Below are positions 9,442 to 19,456 of a stretch of DNA of 64,000 bases, one piece after another. Origin of the DNA: Photobacterium piscicola (GTDB taxonomy: Bacteria; Pseudomonadota; Gammaproteobacteria; Enterobacterales; Vibrionaceae); the NCBI RefSeq assembly GCF_900166965.1, contig NZ_FUZI01000003.1, positions 124,001 to 188,000 on the forward strand, written 5' to 3'. Position numbers and translations under genes: made by a program. Below the pieces are notes generated by a model. That model was not told where the DNA came from and did not search any database. It saw nothing but the letters and a program-made list of their open reading frames with translations. Within the stretch, counting starts at the first letter, position 1; every line of letters starts with the position of its first letter.

Positions 9442-11229
9442 TTGACGATGTTTAATCCTCAACGTGTTGTTGCTAAGCGTGTTAGCAAACTTTTAGTGTT
9501 GTCACTGATGGTACCCGGTAGTGCTTTTGCTGCTGAGGTAAGCTCTGCTGTTCCACACAATGTCGCAGCTGTATCACAAAATAATAATGTGCCCATTGTC
9601 GGTTCTAGTGCAGTATTGCCTAAAATGCCTACTGATACACGAAAAGCACCGTTAACTGCTGGCAGTGTTGATTGGTCTTCATTGAATAACCTGCATTTGC
9701 AAAGCACGAAAATGCTATGTGGTGATACAACCAGTAATGTGTGTTTCGCTCCGCAAATTGAACAAGCTTATGCGCAAAATAAATTTTATCCACTTTGGAA
9801 TACAGTCGCACTGCGTAATGAGTTAGCATTACAACTTCAAGTACTTGCTGATAGTAAAATGCTCCCTGGTATTGCACAGCGTTTAACTGAAATGAAGCAA
9901 CTTGAACAAGACGGTAATCTGCGTGGCTATGATTTATTAGCGACAGATACTTACTATGTTTATCGTGCATTTCAGAATTACATTGCTCAACACCGTAATG
10001 TTTTATTCTTATCTAAACCCGTTAATATGACCCATAGCATGTTGGAATATGCGAAGGGGGATGACGCATATCCAATGACGATGGCTAAATTAACAATGTA
10101 CCGCCCTACATATGTTGATTTTGAGCCAACGATAAAGGTTATTCAGAAGTTTGAAAATTTAGCGCCGCATCATTTAGTTGCATCAAATTTTAAAGGCGTA
10201 TATCGTCAAGGCGCTGTATTGCCAAAAGGACATGAAATTGTTCAGGTTCTATATAACCTTGGCGATATGTCAGCTGCAGATCGTGATACCTTATTGGCTC
10301 AGCCAACAGTCACAAACACAGGTATAATGTTTAAGAGTCTTAAGACTTTCCAAAAGCGTCATGGCTTAAGTGTTGATGGTGTTATTGGTGCTGGTACTGT
10401 TAAACAGTTAGTAATGCCTTATAGTGATATCGCACGTGTTCTTGCATTGAATACGTTACGTTTATCGGCTTTAAACCGTCATAATGATACCCGTGCACAT
10501 ATCTGGGTAAATATTCCGAACTACAAGTTAGAAGTGTTCGACAACGGTAAAAAAGTATTTGAGTCTAAAGTTATCGTCGGTCGTGATACTCGCCCAACAA
10601 ACTTGTTCTCATCTGCGATTACAACCATGGTTGTGAATCCATATTGGAATGTGCCAATCACCATTAAACAGAACGATGTTATTCCAAAAGTGAAGATATC
10701 GCGTGATTATTTGAAAGCACATAACATGCAAATTCTAAATAGCTGGCGTGATCGTACTGTTATTCCACCAAGTAGCATTGATTGGGCAACAGTAAATCCA
10801 AAAACATTCCCTCATGAATTCCAGCAAGGTCCTGGTCCTCATAACTCATTGGGTAATGTGAAATTCTTAATGCCAAATGATTATGCTATTTTCTTACATG
10901 ATACGCCTGCTCATGGTTTATTTAGCCGTAATAAGCGTGATTTAAGCTCTGGTTGTGTACGTGTTGAGCGTGCTGATGATTTAGCTAATTATGTAATTAA
11001 TTATCAAAATCGTAGTAGTATTGCACCGTTTAAGACAATGTTAGATACCAAGCAACATAAAGTGGTAAGCCTATCTAAGCGTATTGATGTTGATTTTGTG
11101 TACTTAACTGCATGGGTTGATCAAGATGGTCACCTACAAATGCGTAGTGATATTTATGGCTATGACTCACCACAAGCTAAGCCAATTAAAGCTAAATTTA
11201 TTACAATGAAAGATTTTGTGAATCACTAA
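9442..11229 (+). CDS. YcbB/LdtD-like L,D-transpeptidase
   Basis: Predicted periplasmic enzyme forming 3-3 cross-links in peptidoglycan. The 595-residue protein has an N-terminal signal (KLLVLSLMVPGSAFAAE), a scaffold region, and a peptidoglycan-binding domain (FKSLKTFQKRHGLSVDGVIG, about residues 290-335). A YkuD catalytic domain follows with His486 (FLHDTPAHGLF) and nucleophile Cys505 in SSGCVRVE. Size and order match LdtD. The annotated TTG at 9442 lies five bases from TAAGGA and an ATG at 9448 is the alternative, changing two residues only. The gene is monocistronic, with a strong terminator downstream. Confidence 0.92.
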   Translation: MTMFNPQRVVAKRVSKLLVLSLMVPGSAFAAEVSSAVPHNVAAVSQNNNVPIVGSSAVLPKMPTDTRKAPLTAGSVDWSSLNNLHLQSTKMLCGDTTSNVCFAPQIEQAYAQNKFYPLWNTVALRNELALQLQVLADSKMLPGIAQRLTEMKQLEQDGNLRGYDLLATDTYYVYRAFQNYIAQHRNVLFLSKPVNMTHSMLEYAKGDDAYPMTMAKLTMYRPTYVDFEPTIKVIQKFENLAPHHLVASNFKGVYRQGAVLPKGHEIVQVLYNLGDMSAADRDTLLAQPTVTNTGIMFKSLKTFQKRHGLSVDGVIGAGTVKQLVMPYSDIARVLALNTLRLSALNRHNDTRAHIWVNIPNYKLEVFDNGKKVFESKVIVGRDTRPTNLFSSAITTMVVNPYWNVPITIKQNDVIPKVKISRDYLKAHNMQILNSWRDRTVIPPSSIDWATVNPKTFPHEFQQGPGPHNSLGNVKFLMPNDYAIFLHDTPAHGLFSRNKRDLSSGCVRVERADDLANYVINYQNRSSIAPFKTMLDTKQHKVVSLSKRIDVDFVYLTAWVDQDGHLQMRSDIYGYDSPQAKPIKAKFITMKDFVNH

Positions 11230-11254
11230 ATTATTATTGATTGCGTAATCTGTT

Positions 11255-11283
11255 AAAGCCAGCACTTGAATGCTGGCTTTTTT
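11255..11283 (+). terminator. Terminator of the L,D-transpeptidase gene
   Basis: AAAGCCAGCA pairs with TGCTGGCTTT around a six-base loop, followed by a T-run. Confidence 0.85.
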
Positions 11284-11377
11284 ATGTGCGCAATTTGGTA
11301 ACTCAGGGTAGAATTTAATTATTATTTTTAAAACTACATAGTTAGAGTGTCATGATGTACGGCACAATGGGGACGTA

Positions 11378-12109
11378 ATGTTAAAAGCTATTTTTTTAGA
11401 TATGGATGAAACGTTATGTGCAACATCAGTTGCAGATAAACAAGCTTTAGCGACATTAACACACTATGTTCAATCACAATTTCCGACATTGAATGCTGAT
11501 GTTTTTTGCCAACGTTACATTGCCGGAATTTATAAACAGTTAAATAGTGAATTTCCACAATTAGTGGCGTTATTAGATAATGAATTACTGTTTCGTCAAA
11601 CATTAGTACAAACACTATTTGCTCAGCAACAGATCTCTCTTTCTTTTGAGCAAGCAAAAGCTATTCAAGCAGCGTTTGATGATGGTCGTATGGCTGGGTT
11701 TGATTTCTTTCCTGAAGTTAAAGCGATGCTTGCGACGCTTCGTCAACATTATAAGCTGGTGGTGATCACTAACGGGCCTGTTTTTTCTCAGTATCCTAAA
11801 CTTGCAGCTACCGCTATGGATCAACATGTAGACTATATTATTGTTGGTGGGGAAGAGCCAGAAGAGAAGCCTGCATTAAGTATTTTTAAAAAAGCATTAG
11901 ATCTGGTGAAGTGTGAGCCAAGTGAAACCCTTCATATGGGAGATTCATTAGCGGCTGATATTGCAGGTGCAAATGGGGCTGGTATTGCTAGTGTGTGGGT
12001 TGATACAGGCAAGAAGAGCGATCATGACAAGCTTTCGCAAATCATACCGTCATATATTGTGACTCAGCCACAACAGCTCTTGAATGTGATAACACAACAT
12101 CTTGCTTAG
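11378..12109 (+). CDS. HAD-superfamily phosphatase (YjjG/NANP-like)
   Basis: A 243-residue haloacid dehalogenase-type hydrolase. Motif I is FLDMDETL (Asp8 nucleophile, Asp10), motif II VVITNGP, motif III the lysine in EEKPALSIFKKAL, and motif IV MGDSLAADIAGANGAG. A helical cap of about 85 residues between motifs I and II places it in subclass I, near nucleotidases of the YjjG type and sialic-acid-9-phosphate phosphatases. The exact substrate cannot be read from sequence. It is flanked by terminators on both sides and so is probably expressed alone. Confidence 0.87.
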   Translation: MLKAIFLDMDETLCATSVADKQALATLTHYVQSQFPTLNADVFCQRYIAGIYKQLNSEFPQLVALLDNELLFRQTLVQTLFAQQQISLSFEQAKAIQAAFDDGRMAGFDFFPEVKAMLATLRQHYKLVVITNGPVFSQYPKLAATAMDQHVDYIIVGGEEPEEKPALSIFKKALDLVKCEPSETLHMGDSLAADIAGANGAGIASVWVDTGKKSDHDKLSQIIPSYIVTQPQQLLNVITQHLA

Positions 12110-12138
12110 TGAATAGTTAGTAGTGATAAAGTAAAGAA

Positions 12139-12185
12139 TAAAAATGCCACTGGTTATCATTTTTAGTTAGCAGTGGCATTTTTTA
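12139..12185. terminator. Bidirectional terminator between HAD gene and alx
   Basis: AAAATGCCACTG pairs with CAGTGGCATTTT around an AT-rich loop. A- and T-runs flank it on both sides, serving the two convergent genes. Confidence 0.8.
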
Positions 12186-12207
12186 TTTAATCAGTAATCA
12201 GCAGTGA

Positions 12208-13161
12208 TTATTGTTCAGTTGTTTCAATATTACGTGTTTTCCATAGCGATGCACTGATAGCAATCGTAATAGAAAGAATGATCACACAAAGTGAAATCAC
12301 TGTTGGAATCGCATATGGTGAACCAACAAGTAGCATTTTGATACCAATAAAACTCAGTATAAATGCTAAAGCGACGCGTAAATAGCAGAAACGAGTCAAC
12401 ATGCCTTCCAATACGAAATACAGTGAACGTAAACCCAGTAGGGCAAACACATTAGCTGTAAAGACTAAGAATGCTTCTTGGGTAACGGCGAAAATTGCAG
12501 GAATTGAGTCCAGTGCAAACATCACATCGGTTAGTGAGATAACTGCGACGACAACTAATAGTGGTGTTGCAAGCCAACCTTTACTGTCTTTAATAAACAT
12601 TTTATGATCATGATAATCATCAGAGACTCTAAAGAAGCGCTTCACAATACGCACTGGTGCTGAATCTGAGAAATCTTCCTGTTCTTCTTCACCTTCGCGC
12701 CATAGTTTAAAACCAGTATAAAGTAAGAAAACAGCAAAGATGTATAGGATCCAATGATAATCAGCCAATAGTTTTGCGCCAACACCAATCATACCAGCAC
12801 GTAGGAAGAGTGCACCGACAATACCCAGCATAAGAATACGAGGACGTAGACGTTCAGGTACGGCAAATTGGCCAAAGATTAATGCAAAAACAAATAAGTT
12901 ATCAACACTTAACGATTTCTCTAATAAGTAGCCAGTAATAAATGATGTTGCTGCTTGTTTATTTGTATATGTACTCTCTGGTGCCATTTGAGGCCAGTAT
13001 AGGTAAATAAAGCCCATAAAAATAAGAGCTAAACATACCCAAAAAACACTCCAAAGTGCGGCTGTTTTAATCGATATTTTACCACCACGTGTTTGATACA
13101 GATCGAGTGCAAACATTAATACTGTTAATACAGCAAACCCTTCATAACTAAAAATACTCAT
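12208..13161 (-). CDS. alx: TerC-family membrane protein Alx, manganese-riboswitch controlled
   Basis: A 317-residue integral membrane protein, close to the 321 of Escherichia coli Alx, with about nine hydrophobic segments. The TerC signature is clear: ALDLYQTRG near the N-terminus, EKSLSVDNLFVFALIF with the conserved acidic and polar residues, and LTDVMFALDSIPAIFAVT in the second half. The acidic residues inside the membrane are thought to bind divalent metal. Alx is associated with manganese export and alkaline-pH response. Its long leader carries a yybP-ykoY riboswitch and an intrinsic terminator, so expression should rise with cytoplasmic Mn2+. Confidence 0.93.
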   Translation of the reverse strand: MSIFSYEGFAVLTVLMFALDLYQTRGGKISIKTAALWSVFWVCLALIFMGFIYLYWPQMAPESTYTNKQAATSFITGYLLEKSLSVDNLFVFALIFGQFAVPERLRPRILMLGIVGALFLRAGMIGVGAKLLADYHWILYIFAVFLLYTGFKLWREGEEEQEDFSDSAPVRIVKRFFRVSDDYHDHKMFIKDSKGWLATPLLVVVAVISLTDVMFALDSIPAIFAVTQEAFLVFTANVFALLGLRSLYFVLEGMLTRFCYLRVALAFILSFIGIKMLLVGSPYAIPTVISLCVIILSITIAISASLWKTRNIETTEQ

Positions 13162-13343
13162 AGAGTTCTCTCTTTATATAAATATCTAGTGCGATAATTT
13201 ATTGCTATTAGTTTTATTGTTTATTTAATGATATTTATAAAAATCGAATTAAATGAAACAGTAATCATAACAATATGTTATTGCATAGAATAAAATACGA
13301 AAGGTATGCCATAGGCGAGCCTAAACAAAACCTTCCGCACATT

Positions 13344-13374
13344 AAAAAAACCCATGCAATTATGTTGCATAGGT
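13344..13374 (-). terminator. Leader attenuator of alx
   Basis: On the minus strand ACCTATGCAA and TTGCATGGGT form a stem with a short CATAA loop, followed by seven T residues. It lies between the riboswitch aptamer and the alx start, where a termination/antitermination switch would be expected. Confidence 0.75.
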
Positions 13375-13401
13375 TCGAATACATTTATATGTAAACGATA
13401 A

Positions 13402-13545
13402 TGGCATTGGTCTCGTCAAAATGGTGCTGGCAGTGGTGTCTATTGCAGACAAAAAGTTACTGCGAGCAAATCCATTCACGGCTGCCGGAAGTTTGTGACT
13501 TCGAGATGACGACAGGCGAACAATTGTGACTACTCCCCAAACGAG
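13402..13545 (-). promoter_or_regulatory. yybP-ykoY manganese riboswitch
   Basis: Read on the minus strand, the leader begins with TTTGGGGAGTAG, the conserved opening of yybP-ykoY aptamers. It continues with GTCGTCATCTCG and GGCAGCCGTGAATGG, and closes with GACGAGACC before the pairing partner of the first helix (CCAA with TTGG). These blocks match the manganese-sensing aptamer known upstream of alx and mntP. It sits about 240 bases ahead of a TerC-family gene, with an intrinsic terminator between. Coordinates of the outer helix are approximate. Confidence 0.88.
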
Positions 13546-14165
13546 GCAATTTTAGACTTGTAGCCCATAAGTTTCCAGTCGTTTTTATGGTTAATTTTAC
13601 ATAAGATTTAAAAAAGCGTTAATTTGAAGCAATTAATTATCAATATGGTGAATAAATTACCGTTTTATTGGGGTGGTGAAAATCATTATTTTAGGTTGTT
13701 AATAATAATTGGTGATGTTTCACACTCGTAAGGTGGTGAGTTTATTAAATGTAATCAATTATAAAATTATTGGTGCCAATAAAGGATGTTTTACTTACAG
13801 CAGGGAGTAGGTTAAGAATAATCATATGATGTTAGATTATTGAATGATTGCTTATTTATTAGTGGTGATGTTGCTATAAATTGTTTGGCAGAGATAAGAG
13901 GAATTATTGCTAGTAACGATTTATTGTAAGTATAGAATGATTTTATAGATATAGAGTTATTTATAAAGTATTAACTGTGATCGTTTTGTTAAATATTTGT
14001 TTTTATTGTGTTTTTGTGAATTTAAGTGTAAATAGAATGAGATATTCATCACAGACTTTAATTGTGAAATATACAATTAGAATTGATATCAACGTATAGT
14101 GATTACATTAGGTAGTTCCACTAATGATATTTAAATGAATATTATGTTTCTGACTAAGGATAGCT
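13546..14165. other. Intergenic region between the alx leader and the 14166 gene
   Basis: About 620 AT-rich bases that must hold the alx promoter on the minus strand and the promoter of the next gene on the plus strand. No open frame of interest, repeat or recognised operator was found. Confidence 0.45.
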
Positions 14166-14564
14166 ATGGAAACAATCGTTGATAAAGCCATAGAAAAGGA
14201 TGTGATTTTTGATTACACGGAGTTTCTATCTAAATCATGCCAGCAACGTTTATCATTTATGGACGCTTTAAAATATTTAATTCCTTTATTTGAAGCGACA
14301 GTAAAAACAATGGGTAAAAATAATTTATCTTGTGCTGAGCGACTAGAAAAAAAAGCATTAAAAATATTATCAAGCCATACAAGTGATATTAATAATTTAA
14401 TTCGATTGTCCTCTTTAGCAAAACAAGAAGGTATTATGCGGCTTGTCGTTTATCTTCCATACTCGCTTGAAGAACAACAATTAATTGAATTAAAAAGTGA
14501 AATAAAAGGAACAGTTGACTTCGTCAAAGACAATACGGAACAACTATTATTTATTCTCGATTAA
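14166..14564 (+). CDS. Hypothetical protein, 132 residues
   Basis: A good ribosome site (TAAGGA, five bases before the ATG) and a strong terminator just downstream show a real single-gene unit. The protein is soluble, acidic and predicted mostly alpha-helical. The segment SLAKQEGIMRLVVYLPYSLEEQQLIELKS suggests a small alpha/beta end. There is no signal peptide, membrane segment or cysteine-based motif beyond two isolated cysteines. I do not recognise the family. Its neighbours, alx and a dicarboxylate transporter, give no functional hint. Confidence 0.7.
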   Translation: METIVDKAIEKDVIFDYTEFLSKSCQQRLSFMDALKYLIPLFEATVKTMGKNNLSCAERLEKKALKILSSHTSDINNLIRLSSLAKQEGIMRLVVYLPYSLEEQQLIELKSEIKGTVDFVKDNTEQLLFILD

Positions 14565-14573
14565 AATAACGCA

Positions 14574-14610
14574 TAAAAAAAGGTGACGGTTTATGTCACC
14601 TTTCTTATTT
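14574..14610. terminator. Terminator between the 14166 gene and the DASS transporter
   Basis: AAAAAAAGGTGAC pairs with GTCACCTTT around GGTTTAT. T-rich sequence follows on the plus strand and the A-run gives a T-run on the minus strand, so it probably serves both convergent genes. Confidence 0.75.
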
Positions 14611-14639
14611 TTCAGTATATTATGCAGTTATTGGTCGAT

Positions 14640-16010
14640 TTACCAAAATAGCCATGTAAATACAGTTAAAAATATAATACAAACAATATTTAAATAAAGT
14701 CCAACTCGCATCATTTCACTTTGCTTTATATAACCGGTACTAAACACAATCGCATTGGGTGGTGTGGCAACTGGTAGCATAAACGCACAAGACGCACTGA
14801 TAGCAATTAATGCTGATAATACAATGGGTGATACACCTAGCGCTTCAGCTACGGTTGCAAAAACTGGGACCAATAATGCGGCACTTGCCGTATTACTCGC
14901 AAACTCAGTAAGAAAAACTACAAAAATAGCCACTCCAAGAATAGTGAGTAGAAGCCCTGCTTGATGTAGCATGTCACTGAGTGCTGTGGCAAGGAAGACA
15001 CTTGTTCCCGTTACTTTAAGTATGTTACTTAAACAAATGCCACCTCCGAACAGTAATAATACGCCCCAATCGGTTGAATTCTTGATGTCTTTCCATTCAA
15101 CAACTCTAGATACCGCAAGCATGATGATGGCACTTAAAGCAACCAAGGTGTCAAATTTAGCATAGCCGCCTAAAAAGGTATTTATGGGTTTACTGAAGAT
15201 CCATAAGGCCACGGTCACCATGAAAATAGCCATTGTGATTAGCTTACCATTACTCCATTGAATGGGAGTATGGTCAAGTTCAAACTGATGGTTTAGATCT
15301 GGCTTTAAGATGATGTATAGCAGTGTGACAGTGAGTGGTAATAGAATAATAGTAACGGGAACGCCAAAGGCCATCCACTCAGTAAAACTTAAACCCACTT
15401 CAGCGGCAGCAATAGCGTTCGGTGGACTACCAACAATGGTTGCGATACCGCCAATACTGGCACAATAAGCTGTACCTAATAACACAAAAACATAGGTCTT
15501 ATGGCCACTTTTTGTATTGACCTTGCTTAAGACACCTAATACGAGTGGCAGCATCATCGCTGTGGTGGCGGTATTACTGATCCACATTGATAATCCAGCA
15601 GTTACACCAAACAACATAAATACAGCCACAGACATACGCCCTTTGGCTGCAATCAGCACTTTATCTGCAATTACTTGGTCGAGTTGCTGTTTATGTAATG
15701 CTGCTGCAAGTGCAAATCCACCTAAGAATAGGAATATGATTGGATTTGAAAAGCTCGTTAATGCTTTAGATGTATCAAAAACACCGAACCCTACAGCGAG
15801 CAGTGGAATGAGTAGGGCTGTAATACTGACATGGATGGCTTCAGTCAACCACATTACAGCAACGAAGAATAATATGCTTAAACCAATCACAACATTACGT
15901 TCAAAAGGTAATGTATTGATGAGTATAAACATCATTAAACTATTGCCAATCAGAATTAAACTATTCCTATTGAATAGCCAATGTTTGAGTGTAAGAGCAA
16001 GTGTTGTCAT
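14640..16010 (-). CDS. DASS/SLC13 sodium-dicarboxylate symporter (VcINDY-like)
   Basis: Inner-membrane transporter predicted to import C4-dicarboxylates such as succinate with sodium. It has the two hairpin signatures of the family, SNTATTA at about residue 145 and SNTASAA at about 372. Each is followed by a proline-rich turn (GSPPNA and VATPPNA) that completes the sodium and substrate sites. About eleven hydrophobic segments are present. The start at 16010 is preferred because GGAAGA lies seven bases upstream. An in-frame ATG at 16025 would add five residues and has no ribosome site, yet gives the residue numbering I recall for VcINDY, so it remains possible. Confidence 0.92.
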   Translation of the reverse strand: MTTLALTLKHWLFNRNSLILIGNSLMMFILINTLPFERNVVIGLSILFFVAVMWLTEAIHVSITALLIPLLAVGFGVFDTSKALTSFSNPIIFLFLGGFALAAALHKQQLDQVIADKVLIAAKGRMSVAVFMLFGVTAGLSMWISNTATTAMMLPLVLGVLSKVNTKSGHKTYVFVLLGTAYCASIGGIATIVGSPPNAIAAAEVGLSFTEWMAFGVPVTIILLPLTVTLLYIILKPDLNHQFELDHTPIQWSNGKLITMAIFMVTVALWIFSKPINTFLGGYAKFDTLVALSAIIMLAVSRVVEWKDIKNSTDWGVLLLFGGGICLSNILKVTGTSVFLATALSDMLHQAGLLLTILGVAIFVVFLTEFASNTASAALLVPVFATVAEALGVSPIVLSALIAISASCAFMLPVATPPNAIVFSTGYIKQSEMMRVGLYLNIVCIIFLTVFTWLFW

Positions 16011-16330
16011 AGGTGAATCTTCCATATGTTGAGACTACATTATTTTTATAGTTAGCTTTTAGTAAGCGGAAGTGATCATACGATGGGTTACGGTAGTATG
16101 AATGTGATGAAAGTATATTAATAAGGTGTGTTTGTTGATTATTTGTGTGTATTGTGATCTTTATGTGGCTTTTAATGTGCTAGGTTGTATTTTCTGGAGG
16201 CTATATATTGCTGAAATAATGCTTTTTAGCGTTATATAATTTGGCTTAAGATAACTAGTGCTGCGCGATCTAGGTTATGCTATCATAAGTACTGCAATGG
16301 AGTGCTTATTAGTATAAAGACTAGTGGATA
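16011..16330. other. Intergenic region upstream of the DASS gene
   Basis: About 320 AT-rich bases between divergent units: the DASS promoter to the left and that of the small gene at 16331. No recognised operator, repeat or RNA element. Confidence 0.4.
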
Positions 16331-16456
16331 ATGAAAGAAAAAAAGATCAGCTTAACTAAAAAAATTCATAGAGAAGCGCAAGAGCATATGAAATGTGTTC
16401 GACAGCGGGTTTTTGATAATATGAATAATAGAAATAAAGTCAGTCAAATAGTTTAA
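16331..16456 (+). CDS. Small basic protein, 41 residues
   Basis: An ATG-initiated frame of 41 codons encodes a strongly basic, soluble peptide (starting MKEKKISLTKKIHREAQEH, one cysteine). A GTGGA element lies just before the ATG and a strong terminator starts 14 bases after the stop, which makes a short transcript unit plausible. The family is not recognised. The composition would suit nucleic-acid or ribosome binding, which is inference only. It could also be a non-coding RNA with a fortuitous frame. Confidence 0.5.
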   Translation: MKEKKISLTKKIHREAQEHMKCVRQRVFDNMNNRNKVSQIV

Positions 16457-16469
16457 TAAAAGACTGATT

Positions 16470-16508
16470 AAAAGCCAGATACCTCATGAGTACGGGTCTG
16501 GCTTTTTT
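16470..16508. terminator. Bidirectional terminator between the small gene and sanA
   Basis: AAAGCCAGA pairs with TCTGGCTTT (with ACC/GGG closing towards the loop), flanked by A- and T-runs. Its right edge touches the sanA stop codon. Confidence 0.8.
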
Positions 16509-17277
16509 AATGTTCAGTTTTTAATGCTGGTGGTGGTGAAATTGTTTTTATCGCGGCAGAGGGGACGATTATTTTAATTGGAGCCTGATCAGTTATTGGT
16601 GCAAGAATATGTTCCACAGGCGCGGTAATTAATGGATCAATGATGGGTTCTTTGGGGCCTAAGAATTTAGGTTGCACATGTAATATAAACAAATCAATCA
16701 TTGCTTTTATGCGAGCAAACACTTCACGTACACGAATTTTAAAACTTGCCATACCACGGCGAGGCTCTTTAACAGCTAAACAGCTTGCGTTGATATTATA
16801 GTGATTGGCAATAAATAATGCACGTTCACAATGAAACTGCTGAGTAATAATAACAAAACGATTAGTATCAAAGACTTCTTTTGCTCGAACAACAGAGTCA
16901 AGGGTACGAAAGCCAGCATAATCTAGCACTATTTCATTTTTAGCTACACCAGCCTTTAATAAGTCGCGCTTCATTGTACGAGGCTCATTGTACGAACGAT
17001 GTGCGTTATCACCACTGACTAAGAAAACATCAACTTTATGCTTGTTATATAAATCGACGGCAGCAGACATGCGGTAGGTATAATAAGGATTGAGTGTTTT
17101 AGCTATGTATTTACTGGTGCCTAAAACCAATCCAACATTATAATCAGGCAGTTTTGCTGGATCGTGGTAAATTTGGTTTGCTGTTTGTGCTGAAACCCAA
17201 CGATCAAGTAATAATAACGTGGCAACAAAGATGATAAAGAGAACTGCAGTAATGCGAATTATGTTGAGCAGTTTCAT
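16507..17277 (-). CDS. sanA: SanA/YdcF-family (DUF218) membrane-anchored protein
   Basis: A 256-residue protein with one N-terminal membrane helix (about residues 7-25) and a periplasmic DUF218 domain. Blocks typical of SanA are VGLVLGTSKYIAKTLNPYYTYRMSAAVDLY, VSGDNAHRSYNEPRTMKRDL, LDYAGFRTLDSVVRAKEVF and ITQQFHCERALFIA. SanA preserves the cell-envelope barrier (vancomycin exclusion at high temperature in E. coli); its chemistry is unknown. About 35 residues at the C-terminus form a Pro/Ile-rich tail with loose repeats that goes beyond the usual family length. The gene ends on the shared terminator. Confidence 0.88.
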   Translation of the reverse strand: MKLLNIIRITAVLFIIFVATLLLLDRWVSAQTANQIYHDPAKLPDYNVGLVLGTSKYIAKTLNPYYTYRMSAAVDLYNKHKVDVFLVSGDNAHRSYNEPRTMKRDLLKAGVAKNEIVLDYAGFRTLDSVVRAKEVFDTNRFVIITQQFHCERALFIANHYNINASCLAVKEPRRGMASFKIRVREVFARIKAMIDLFILHVQPKFLGPKEPIIDPLITAPVEHILAPITDQAPIKIIVPSAAIKTISPPPALKTEH

Positions 17278-17476
17278 AATTATCCAATAAAAAAATATAA
17301 TGCTTTATTAATATCTTACCTTAATAAATGATGTTTTTGTTTAAAAAAGCCCAAACGTAAGCTTCAATCATGACGGTTTGTATGTTTTGTGCGCGATATC
17401 ATGCATTAAACTGCTTGAAATAAACATTCGAAGCATTATTCAATACTTCGAATGTTAGTGACAAATTAACGGTTAG

Positions 17477-19165
17477 TTAAAATGAGGTACGCTTGTAACG
17501 GCGGTATTCTGATTGCCAGAAGTTAGCATCAATTTTCTCACGAATACGTTCATCAGAATTTTTAGGTGCTTTGTGTTGTTCAACCGCTTTTTTGGCAACC
17601 GCAAAAGCAATTTTACGGGATACTTTTTGAATATCCTCAAGCCCTGGAAGCAGTGGACCTTCACCGTGAATCGCTAATGGTGAACACTCCGCAAGCGCGC
17701 GGCTACTTTCCATTAGCATTTCACTGGTAACACGACGCGCATTAACAGCCAGAACGCCTAAACCAATACCTGGGAAAATGTAGCTATTATTACATTGAAC
17801 GATTGGGTAAGTTTTGCCTTCGTAAACGACAGGATCAAACGGTGAGCCTGTTGCGACTAATGCATTACCTTCAGTCCAATGAATGAGATCAAACGGTGTT
17901 GCCTCAACACGGCTAGTTGGGTTTGATAATGGGAAAATAATTGGGCGAGGGCAATGAGCGTACATTTCACGAATAACTTCTTCGCTAAATAGCCCTGGAA
18001 CGCCTGACACACCAATTAGTACTGTTGGTTTAGCATTACGCATAACATCCAATAATGAAATATTGGTATCAGATAGTTCCCAATCTTCAATATTAGTATT
18101 CTTTTGCACTAAGGCTTGTTGGAAGTTGAGTAAGTTAGGCATGTTCTCAACTAATAAGCCCCAACGATCCACCATAAATACTTGGCTACGCGCTTGTGCA
18201 TCAGTAATACCACCAGCGACCATTTGAGCAATAATAGCTTCAGCAATACCACAACCAGCAGAGCCTGCACCTAAGAATGTCACACGTTGATCAGATAATT
18301 TGGTGCCAGCTGCTTTACATGCTGCTAATAATGAACCAACAGTCACAGCAGCAGTACCTTGAATATCATCGTTAAAGCAACATACTTTATCTTTATAGCG
18401 TTCAAGTAATGGCATCGCATTTTTTTGAGCGAAATCTTCAAACTGGATTAATGCTTCAGGCCAACGGTGTTTAACTGCTTGAATGAAATCATCAACAAAG
18501 TTGTCATATTCAGTGCCTGTGATACGTGCGTGTCGCCAACCCATGTACATTGGATCTGAAAGGCGTTGTGGGTTATTGGTACCAACATCTAGTACAACAG
18601 GTAATGTGTAAGCAGGGCTAATGCCACCACAAGCGGTGTAAAGAGAAAGTTTACCGATAGGAATACCCATACCACCGATGCCCTGATCGCCTAAACCAAG
18701 AATACGTTCGCCATCAGTAACAACAATTACTTTCACGTTTTGGCGAGAAGCGTTGTTTAGCATGTCTTCAATGCGATCGCGGTTTGGGTAAGAAATAAAT
18801 AAACCACGGCCGCGGCGGTAGATATTTGAGAAATCTTCACAGGCAGAACCAACCGTTGGTGTATAAATAATCGGCATCATTTCTGTGATATGGTTTTCTA
18901 CAAGACGGTAGAAAAGCGTTTCATTGGTGTCTTGGATATTGCGTAAGTAAATATGCTTATCCATGTCGTTATCAAATTTCTGATATTGCTGGTAAGCACG
19001 TTCAGTTTGTTCTTCTATTGACTCGATAGCTTCAGGAAGAAGACCTTCTAGGTTGAAAAACATGCGCTCTTCAATAGAGAAAGCACTGCCTTTATTTAGT
19101 AATGGCGTCTCAAGGAGTATTGGGCCGGCGTAAGGAATATATAGAGGTCTTTTATTATTGTTCAT
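17477..19165 (-). CDS. maeA: NAD-dependent malic enzyme
   Basis: MaeA oxidatively decarboxylates malate to pyruvate, making NADH. The 562 residues match the E. coli enzyme (565). Visible signatures are the N-terminal [18 protein letters not shown], the tyrosine-containing [10 protein letters not shown], the substrate/metal block [33 protein letters not shown], and the nucleotide fold [17 protein letters not shown]. The acidic residue that follows the nucleotide fold fits NAD preference, but cofactor use is inferred from the close resemblance to MaeA. It stands alone; possible substrate supply comes from the dicarboxylate transporter upstream at 14640-16010. Confidence 0.95.
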   Translation of the reverse strand: MNNNKRPLYIPYAGPILLETPLLNKGSAFSIEERMFFNLEGLLPEAIESIEEQTERAYQQYQKFDNDMDKHIYLRNIQDTNETLFYRLVENHITEMMPIIYTPTVGSACEDFSNIYRRGRGLFISYPNRDRIEDMLNNASRQNVKVIVVTDGERILGLGDQGIGGMGIPIGKLSLYTACGGISPAYTLPVVLDVGTNNPQRLSDPMYMGWRHARITGTEYDNFVDDFIQAVKHRWPEALIQFEDFAQKNAMPLLERYKDKVCCFNDDIQGTAAVTVGSLLAACKAAGTKLSDQRVTFLGAGSAGCGIAEAIIAQMVAGGITDAQARSQVFMVDRWGLLVENMPNLLNFQQALVQKNTNIEDWELSDTNISLLDVMRNAKPTVLIGVSGVPGLFSEEVIREMYAHCPRPIIFPLSNPTSRVEATPFDLIHWTEGNALVATGSPFDPVVYEGKTYPIVQCNNSYIFPGIGLGVLAVNARRVTSEMLMESSRALAECSPLAIHGEGPLLPGLEDIQKVSRKIAFAVAKKAVEQHKAPKNSDERIREKIDANFWQSEYRRYKRTSF

Positions 19166-19354
19166 ACGATAAACTCTGTTGCGATTAAGCCAGAAACTGG
19201 ACTGAGAATTTCTATGCTGCTAATGCTAGAACTTCATCGTTGATAATTCAAAGGGTAGAGTGATTTATTTCGAGAAAGCGGTCATGTTTCTGATGTTTAT
19301 TTTATTAATAAGCAAAAATAGGCCTGTTTTTTATGGCAACTAATAATTTGGACA

Positions 19355-19383
19355 AAATAAAAGCCCTTGAATAAGAGCTTTTG
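19355..19383 (-). terminator. Probable terminator of the menB-like gene
   Basis: On the minus strand AAAAGCTCTT pairs with AAGGGCTTTT (one mismatch), followed by ATTTTG. The T-run is interrupted, so strength is uncertain. Confidence 0.5.
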
Positions 19384-19456
19384 CTTATAAGATGAGATAT
19401 GTATCTGTGTTACTAACGCAATAAGATCATCTTGTTACTATTTTTTGTAATGCGTA

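Noticed and set aside
15517-16032. 171-codon plus-strand frame across the DASS transporter
   Set aside because: It is antisense to a well-supported transporter gene and has the composition of a reversed membrane protein.
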